Source of the DNA: Nymphaea colorata
Lineage: Eukaryota; Streptophyta; Magnoliopsida; Nymphaeales; Nymphaeaceae
Reading direction: 5' to 3'
Length of the DNA stretch: 64,000 nt
Assembly: GCF_008831285.2 (NCBI RefSeq)
Contig: NC_045147.1
Span: 5,186,334-5,250,333 of the forward strand
In this document: one piece after another, positions 57,960 through 64,000 of the stretch
Layout of the letters: the number at the start of each line of letters is the position of its first letter
Position numbering within the stretch: the first letter of the stretch is position 1
Notes under the pieces: model-generated
What the model was told of the DNA's origin: nothing
The model's database searches: none
Seen by the model: the letters and a program-made list of their open reading frames with translations, nothing else
Made by a program: the position numbers and the translations under genes

Positions 57960-59207
57960 GAAACGCCTCACGATACGCTTTTTATAACATTGTGTATAAT
58001 ACGTACATATGTGATACTTATATACATGTACATATGGATACATATTATATTGTACATGTAATATGTATATAAGACATATATGCATGTATACGTATAATAT
58101 GTACATTTGTAATGCTAATAGATGTTATATATAATATAAGTATTTTTAGATGTACACATTTATATATGTGTATAATGTTACACAATAAGAATATATGTAC
58201 ACATATATACATTTGTATATATTATATGTACATACATGTGAGTACATACAATATGTATACACTTATGAATATGTAGTACAATATGTATATAAAATATATG
58301 TATGTTATGTGTATATTATATATGTAATACATTGTACCAATGTACATATAGTATGTTACAATAAAAATATATTATATGTACAGGTACATATATATAATAT
58401 ATGTATATATGTTATGTATAGTAATACGTTATATGTATATATTATATGTACGTACATATGAGTACATACAATATGTATATAAAATATATGTATGTTATGT
58501 GTATATTATATATGTAATACATTGTACCAATGTACATATAGTATGTTACAATAAAATATATTATATGTATAGGTACATATATATAATATATGTATATATG
58601 TTATGCATCGTTATATATACACATGTACACACACACATAGATATGTACGTATACACGTATACATTACATATACGTATATAATTGGTATAATTTCAACATA
58701 TAGGTACCTATACATATATATGTACATTTGTATATATACGTTAATACATGTGTATGTATGTACATAACACATATATGCAAACATATGGATGTACACGTTC
58801 ATAATATATATATGTGCATATTAATATTATTTTATACATATATTTATGTATGCACATACATATATATATGTATACATGTGCATATAATATACAAATATGT
58901 ACTTATAAAGTATGTACATATAACATATATGCATATATATATATATATATATTCATATATATGTATTTACGTAATACATACATATACATGTACATATACA
59001 TCTAACATATATATGTACATATTTGTATTATATGCGTACATACATATGTACATTATGTGTGAATATATAGATATATATTACATTCATATATTAGTTTCTA
59101 TATATAAATATGTACAATGTCTATTACCATATATATGTTATGTATGCATTATACATAATATATATATTATATTATACATGTGTATACGCATATTACACAA
59201 CACTATA

Positions 59208-59252
<45 letters not shown>

Positions 59253-59340
59253 TTGTACATGTATACATTAGCATATATGTATATATATTATATATATGTA
59301 TAATGTACAAACTTTATAAATATCTATGTGTATGTGCACT
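57960..59340. repeat. AT-rich cryptic simple sequence (TATG/TACA type) with a 190-bp tandem duplication
   Basis: About 1.4 kb made of TATATGTACATA-like words, with a perfect (TA) run at 59211-59249. Within it, 58221-58420 and 58441-58610 are two copies with 190 bp offset (ACAATATGTATATAAAAT at 58278 and 58468). All six frames lack stops over long parts, giving Tyr/Ile/Met/Cys/His-rich spurious ORFs. Confidence 0.9.
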
Positions 59341-60059
59341 ATGCAAATTTTGATTCATATAATCTTAAAACACAAAATCTTTGTTTGAGTATTCAATTCC
59401 CATTTCCTCGAAAAAAGAAAATTTTATTTACATAATTATGCAATTCTGGCCTTGTCAAACAACCCATAAACAATCATTTTCAAATATGCTATTTGTCAAA
59501 ACAGTAGATTTAAGTTAAATCCTTTGTTAAATCAGATAGAATCCAGAGAGATCTAAAAACTGACCGCCATCTAGACACATCTCTCTAATAACATGGCCCC
59601 CTTGATTGGAAGGGTCATTTTCCGGATCCCATCCTTGTTATGAGATAAACAACTCATAAGTTTGATCTATATCAAACGCAAACAAAGAACCTTCTATGAT
59701 TTTACCACACTGGACCGACTAAGGAAACATTTTGAGTCCACTGAACCACAATAGATGGAAAAGAAAAACGAAGAAATGGGTTTGACCATATCCAAGTGCA
59801 CACATCATATGATGATTTTTTTTTTCTCTCATTTTCAAGTCAGATTCAACCTCGCTCGCCTCATCCATACTGTAATATTGGATTGGGGCTCGTCATTGTA
59901 TTCGACCCTTCCGCTTTTTTGTTTTTGTTTCTCTCCTTTTGCCATTTCGGGAAGACACGAAAGAAGAACAGCGACTGACGTCCACTCAGAGAGGAGGAAA
60001 GTGGGGGAGAAGGAATATGAGAAAGGGGAGAGAGGGAAACATGATCAGAGAAGGGAGCC
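59341..60059. other. No gene identified; possible promoter and 5' UTR of the next feature
   Basis: The sequence becomes purine-rich (GAGGAGGAAAGTGGGGGAGAAGG, 59985-60050) just before the ATG at 60060, as in many plant 5' UTRs. Confidence 0.35.
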
Positions 60060-60137
60060 ATGGTTTCCACCAGGCGCAGCTCTTCATCGGCGAAGCTTTC
60101 TATGCCATCGCTGGCGCCAAGAAGCAAGCATCTCAAG
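60060..60137 (+). pseudogene. Possible first exon of an AAA-ATPase gene (MVSTRRS type)
   Basis: The ATG at 60060 is in a good context (GGGAGCCATGG) and opens MVSTRRSSSSAKLSMPSLAP, then RSKHLK, before a GTATTCAG donor. A family of plant nuclear AAA-ATPases with an FHA domain begins MVSTRRS or MVETRRSSS followed by Ser-rich sequence. The later frame at 60349-60576 would fit as the second coding exon. The rest of such a gene (about 20 exons) is not in the window, so it is either a truncated copy or the similarity is superficial. Confidence 0.4.
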
Positions 60138-60348
60138 GTATTCAGATGAAGCAAACCTTGCCCATATTTGTTATTGTTTACCTATTCTTGGGTTTGTTGT
60201 CGACTCCAACATCGCATTTATGTGTTTTGTGGTTTTCTTAGGGGGTTGTTTTCTTCAGGGCTTGATTTCAGGGAATCAGGCGGAGAACTTGTGTTTCTTT
60301 GGGGGTTGAATTGGTGGAATCAGGCAAAGATCTCTCATCCAAAATAGG

Positions 60349-60576
60349 TTCCAGTCGCACCATGGGGCGATGTGCCCAACTCGAAGGAATTGGCGCCGTC
60401 GTCTTCACGATACCAGCTCCCCTCTGACCCGGCGACCGGTTCTATGGAAGATACGGCACCGACTGAAACCCCAGCTTCCAATCCAGATGCCGCGGTCGGG
60501 CATCAGGGAATAGGGTCTCCTCCCAGCGTCTCCAAATCTCCCCTCGTGCATCAGGGACTGATTTGTCTTGCCTAGC
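60349..60576 (+). pseudogene. Possible second exon of the AAA-ATPase-like fragment
   Basis: After ATAG, the frame reads VPVAPWGDVPNSKELAPSSS, then SDPATGSMEDTAPTETPASN and a repeated HQG motif, ending in a stop at 60576. The NSKEL.P..S.DP pattern resembles the low-complexity stretch after the N-terminus of the AAA-ATPases named for the previous feature. There is no intact splice donor at its end that I trust. The resemblance rests on compositional similarity and one short motif. Confidence 0.35.
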
Positions 60577-60951
60577 ATCCCTAATCGTGCATCAGGAAGG
60601 CTGTCTCCGGCCTGGTTCCCCAAATCTGCCAACCGTCGTCTGGTAGAGAGTGGAGAGGCTCGGATGATTTTCACTTGTCCTCTAGTTTCTTTGGCTGTTC
60701 ATGAGATTTTAGTCCTTTTTCATGCATGCAATGGAGGTTTCATGTGGTTTATTCGATGATTTTGAGAAGATTTGCAGAAGGAGATTAGCTGGTCATAATT
60801 AGTGCAGGAGGAAGAACCATGCCAATTCTGCTACTAGGAATCATTCTCAAGGTATGGTCATTACTGAAGGACGACTGCAGAGTATCTGTTATAAAATAAG
60901 AACACCATATTGTCCTGCAGTTCCTAAGGCCGAAAAATTTTGCTTTGTGAA

Positions 60952-60966
60952 TGTGTGTGTGTGTGT

Positions 60967-61012
<46 letters not shown>
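60952..61012 (+). repeat. Compound (GT)n(GA)n microsatellite
   Basis: About eight GT units followed by about twenty GA units. Confidence 0.9.
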
Positions 61013-61013
<1 letters not shown>

Positions 61014-62288
61014 TATCATGTGTGCGACCATGTGAACGTCCATGACTGCTTTTCCAAATGAAACTCACAACTGTCTGTCATTTGCAAAAATACTGAATTT
61101 TGAACCTTGTTCTCCATCTTGTTTGAGAAATCAAAAACTAAAACGAGAAATCAGTCCCCATATTTCAGGCATGTATATGGTGCACATTTTGCATGGCCAT
61201 GAATCCATGTAATGCATTGGTAGAAGTAGAATGATGCTACTGATATGAGTATGGCATAGTGATGATCACAACATTATTTTTCACATGACAGATATCATGA
61301 GTCAATGTAGATTAGTCTTCTTCAATAGTAGTAATTGACATAATTAAAAAGTTATTTTTGTTTCTTCGTGGTCAGGAAAATTGGTAAATGCTCCTTATCT
61401 AGTTGGTCTCATGAACCTGAAATGTTTCGTTTGTTGGTCTGTGGTATAGCGTTGAGTAGTGTTCTCTTCTGCCCTTTTTTTTGTTTTCCATGGGTAAATT
61501 GCTTTTCTATTGAGGATCAAAATTACTGCAATATTTAGCCATTTTAAGACACACAAATGTCTTTCTAGCCCTTTAGAATGATATACTTGTAAAAATTATT
61601 GCAGTTAGGGGAGCTTGATAATTTTGGTTGTTTACCTAATACAAGATCCGATTGTCCAACTAAAGTACACACCTAAGAAGCACACACAAACAGATATGTA
61701 GATTTACTTGTTCAGTTATTGAGAACCATGGAAAGGAGATTCAACGTACTGGGAGAATCTTAGCTTATCTAGCAATCTCATGCAACTCTCTTTTTTCCAC
61801 TGATTTCATGTCTACATCTCTAGACAAAAGTTTTAACTTTGACTTAGTTTATGGTCTCGGGTGATTTAGCTGAGAGTTATGATTTGTCCAATTTAGTGAT
61901 GCCATTCAATACCGTGTTATGAATCATTTCAATATCAGTGGCTGAGGGAATGTTATAAAAAAATTGAGCTTTTTGTTGCTTGTCTATGCATGGGTGTTAT
62001 GAATCATTATTTTCTCAGTGGCTGACGGGCTGTTATAAAAAAATGAGCTTTTTGTTGCTTGTCTACGCATGGAAAATTTGAATAAATGATGTCCATTCTT
62101 CTTCCTGCATGATTCTTATGACTTCTCCATAGAAGTCCTCATTTTGGTAGGGCCATTAAGCAAGAACCTTTTGATTACAGTGTGCTTACTTTTCAATTTA
62201 CGGGACTAGTTTTCTTGTTCTTCATTTAGATAAATTTCACATTTAACATACAGTATGTCTTATTAGATTGCATTTGTTTGAATTGCTC
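61013..62288. other. No gene seen
   Basis: Intron-like AT-rich DNA. A near-duplicate of about 60 bp is present: TGAATCATTTC...GTTATAAAAAAATTGAGCTTTTTGTTGCTTGTCTATGCATGG at 61920-61990 versus 61999-62070, differing at a few bases. Confidence 0.4.
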
Positions 62289-62520
62289 AGGCTACAAGGA
62301 ATCCTTTGTGTTCAAGTGCCAACTAGTTCAATGTCACACAGTTTTGTGGACCCCGTCCTGATGACAATGTTGAATCTTTTGGAGGCACTTCTAACTCCAC
62401 AAATGTTTGTCCAGTCCAGGAATGTCCAACCCAAAATTTCTATGAATAAAGTTGGATATCGTTTAAAAAGCCCTAGCATCTCTATGTTTCTGCCATACGT
62501 TTCATGCTTTTATTTATCTT
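62289..62520 (+). pseudogene. LRR receptor-like kinase ectodomain fragment
   Basis: After a CTCAG acceptor the frame encodes ATRNPLCSSAN, a stop codon, then FNVTQFCGPRP, VCPVQECPTQNFYE, a stop, and in another frame VGYRLKSPSISMFLPYVS. The order N-P-(V/L)-C...QFCG...CP.Q.CP..NFYE...VGYRLKSPS(I/F)S.F.PY is characteristic of the membrane-proximal ectodomain of plant LRR-VIII-1 receptor kinases. The stretch between NFYE and VGYRLKSP, usually containing SPVPCFCA, is deleted. No LRR or kinase exons are nearby. Confidence 0.75.
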
Positions 62521-63197
62521 ATGTCTGACCTTGATTTGGATCTTGATGTCATGTTGGCATCAATTGTTGCTCTAGTTGTAGTTTCTTCTCTCATTGAAGA
62601 GTGCATACTAAAGAGTACAGTAAAATTAACTAAAAACATCTGTGTAAGTACCCTTGTTTTTGTTCATGCATTGGCATGTGTACATGGTTTTCTAGTGTTC
62701 AGGACTTCAAGCTGCACATAATTAGTTTGACTTGGAGATATTTCCTTTATCCCCTTTTCAGTGCTAAAAATTGAGTTGATTGTAGAAGCATTAGCTTTGG
62801 TTATTCACATGTAAGCCGATTAGTGGGTCAAGGTCTAATTTGATTTAAGTTCCATATGGAAATAATTGGTTATCAACAACAACATTGTGATGCTTGGGGT
62901 TATTTGGGGCATTGGATTTTGGTATCATAAAAATGAGACCTTAGCTTACGATGCTTCCTTTTTTACTAATGTTTTATTCTTCTTTTTGTACTTTTAGTGT
63001 TTTTTGATAGAAGAACTTAACTCAAACCATTTGTGAAACTTTCAATCAGTTGAACACCCAACTTTTCTGGAACCCATCACCCTTAAACCAATCTTTTGTA
63101 TAAAAGAGAGATTTGGTGAAGTTCATTCTTTTAACCAACCAAGTTTTACATTCGACTATCTCTTTAGGGAGTATAGTTCCTTTCTCCTGGTGATATG
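62521..63197. other. No gene seen
   Basis: AT-rich sequence without recognisable features between the receptor-kinase fragment and the last dispersed repeat. Confidence 0.4.
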
Positions 63198-64000
63198 CCA
63201 TTAGATGTCAAGAACTTTCGTAAGAGAGAAACTTTTCAGTTTTGATAAAAACATTTTGGAAGTGTTTTCTCACAGAATGATGTGCCTTGATTTATTCTTA
63301 GTACCTTCCAAGTGGAAGGTGGAAATTTCAAGTTCTTGTTGTCCATCAACGGAAGAGGAAAAATGAAAAAAATCCTTGATATGAGCATTGAAGAAAAATC
63401 CTATGAAGTTGAGAAAGTCAACAATAGGAAATGTTATTAACTCTGGCGATCAAGTGTCTGCAAGGATTTAGCAAGAAAATATCTTGACAGAGAAGCCAAA
63501 ATGCTCTATAAGATCTTGGCAGGTAGCAAAATGAGAGTTGAGAGATGGGCTCGGGGCTTGTGTAGTCGTTCCTCTGAGTCAATAATCGAGAGTACCGGGT
63601 AGGCATAAAGGTGATTTATGTTTATTTCGCGAAGATAATGACTTATGAACTTTTGGCTCGTTGAAAACCCGTAAGGTGAAGCGGGTTGGACACATGACAA
63701 AGCTATACATAACCACCAAACCGGTGGAGCTTTGTAGTAGCCTTTGGGGTGGTGAGGTATTCCCTCAAAGGTGAAGGCCGGCCCAAAAAAAAAAAACAAA
63801 CACAAGAAAAAAAAATTTGAAAGGCAAAAAGCCGAATGCAAAAGAAAAAAATGAAGAAAAAACAAGAAAAAAAGCAAAATGTGCATGCCAAGAAATGAAA
63901 TACATGAAGGCTGAACTCGCAAGAATTGAATGCGACAATCTTTCGTGGATGTACGATTTTTGGGTCAATATATGCTCCTTTTTTTATTATCTAGGATGCC
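63198..64000 (+). repeat. Dispersed noncoding repeat, copy 5 (runs off the window)
   Basis: Begins with GATGTCAAGAACTTTCG and contains AGAGATGGGCTCGGGGCTTG, CCTCTGAGTCAATAATCGAG, GTACCGGGTAGGC, TAGTAGCCTTTGGGGTGGTG, TATTCCCTCAAAGGTGAAGG and an A/G-rich tract (63785-63880). This and copy 2 are the most similar pair. Confidence 0.85.

Noticed and set aside
58728-59303. Open frame of 191 codons on the plus strand
   Set aside because: It is made only of codons from TATA/TACA-type simple sequence (Tyr, Ile, Met, Cys, His, Val). It reflects absence of stops in the repeat, not a protein.
1-64000. Search for prokaryotic-type systems (operons, toxin-antitoxin, phage, retron, CRISPR)
   Set aside because: Introns, plant transposons and a plastid insertion show this is plant nuclear DNA; no such system is supported.

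Overview
The window looks like nuclear DNA of a flowering plant. It is AT-rich and dominated by plant-type transposons: Ty1/copia and Ty3/gypsy LTR retrotransposons and CACTA elements. It also holds a nuclear copy of part of the plastid gene ycf2 and scattered GT-AG exon fragments of typical plant gene families. The species cannot be fixed from the sequence. I see no intact, expressed-looking gene and nothing prokaryotic.

Region by region. (1) 1-3017 is the end of a decayed CACTA element on the minus strand with remnants of a TNP2-type transposase. (2) 5255-17717 is an old minus-strand LTR element with about 3.6 kb LTRs, only a ruined gag, a 31-bp minisatellite and no visible pol; degenerate copia-like sequence lies on its right flank and possibly its left. 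(3) 19.8-20.9 kb holds a second CACTA-like end abutting a block that recurs in expanded form at 41.4-43.2 kb. (4) 24.8-32.4 kb is a broken Ty3/gypsy gag-pol on the minus strand, split by a nested Ty1/copia element (27273-30950) that has 256-bp LTRs, a 5-bp target duplication and a large internal deletion. (5) A 0.7-0.9 kb noncoding repeat with a purine-rich tract occurs five times (9.4, 32.5, 40.2, 53.3 and 63.2 kb).

(6) 34.3-35.2 kb holds a minisatellite followed by a 5' LTR, primer-binding site and short leader ORF of another retroelement. (7) 37.4-37.8 kb is plastid ycf2 DNA. (8) 44.6-46.3 kb is an ABCG/PDR transporter exon plus a partial duplicate of its front end. (9) 47.4-52.4 kb carries three exons of a P4-ATPase (phospholipid flippase, ALA2-like) on the minus strand. 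The middle exon is split by a 4160-bp copia element (48095-52254) with identical 165-bp LTRs and a perfect 5-bp target duplication. (10) 56.7-57.9 kb is a subtilase pseudogene running into a three-copy tandem repeat, followed by about 1.4 kb of TA/TACA-type simple sequence. (11) 60.0-60.6 kb may hold the first exons of an AAA-ATPase gene, and 62.3-62.5 kb is a piece of an LRR receptor kinase ectodomain.

The most informative locus is the P4-ATPase exon with the young copia insertion. That copy has lost its reverse transcriptase core and carries several frame lesions, yet its LTRs are identical, so it was probably already defective when it inserted and was moved by enzymes supplied in trans. 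The gene pieces do not form a pathway; they are fragments left in a repeat-rich interval.
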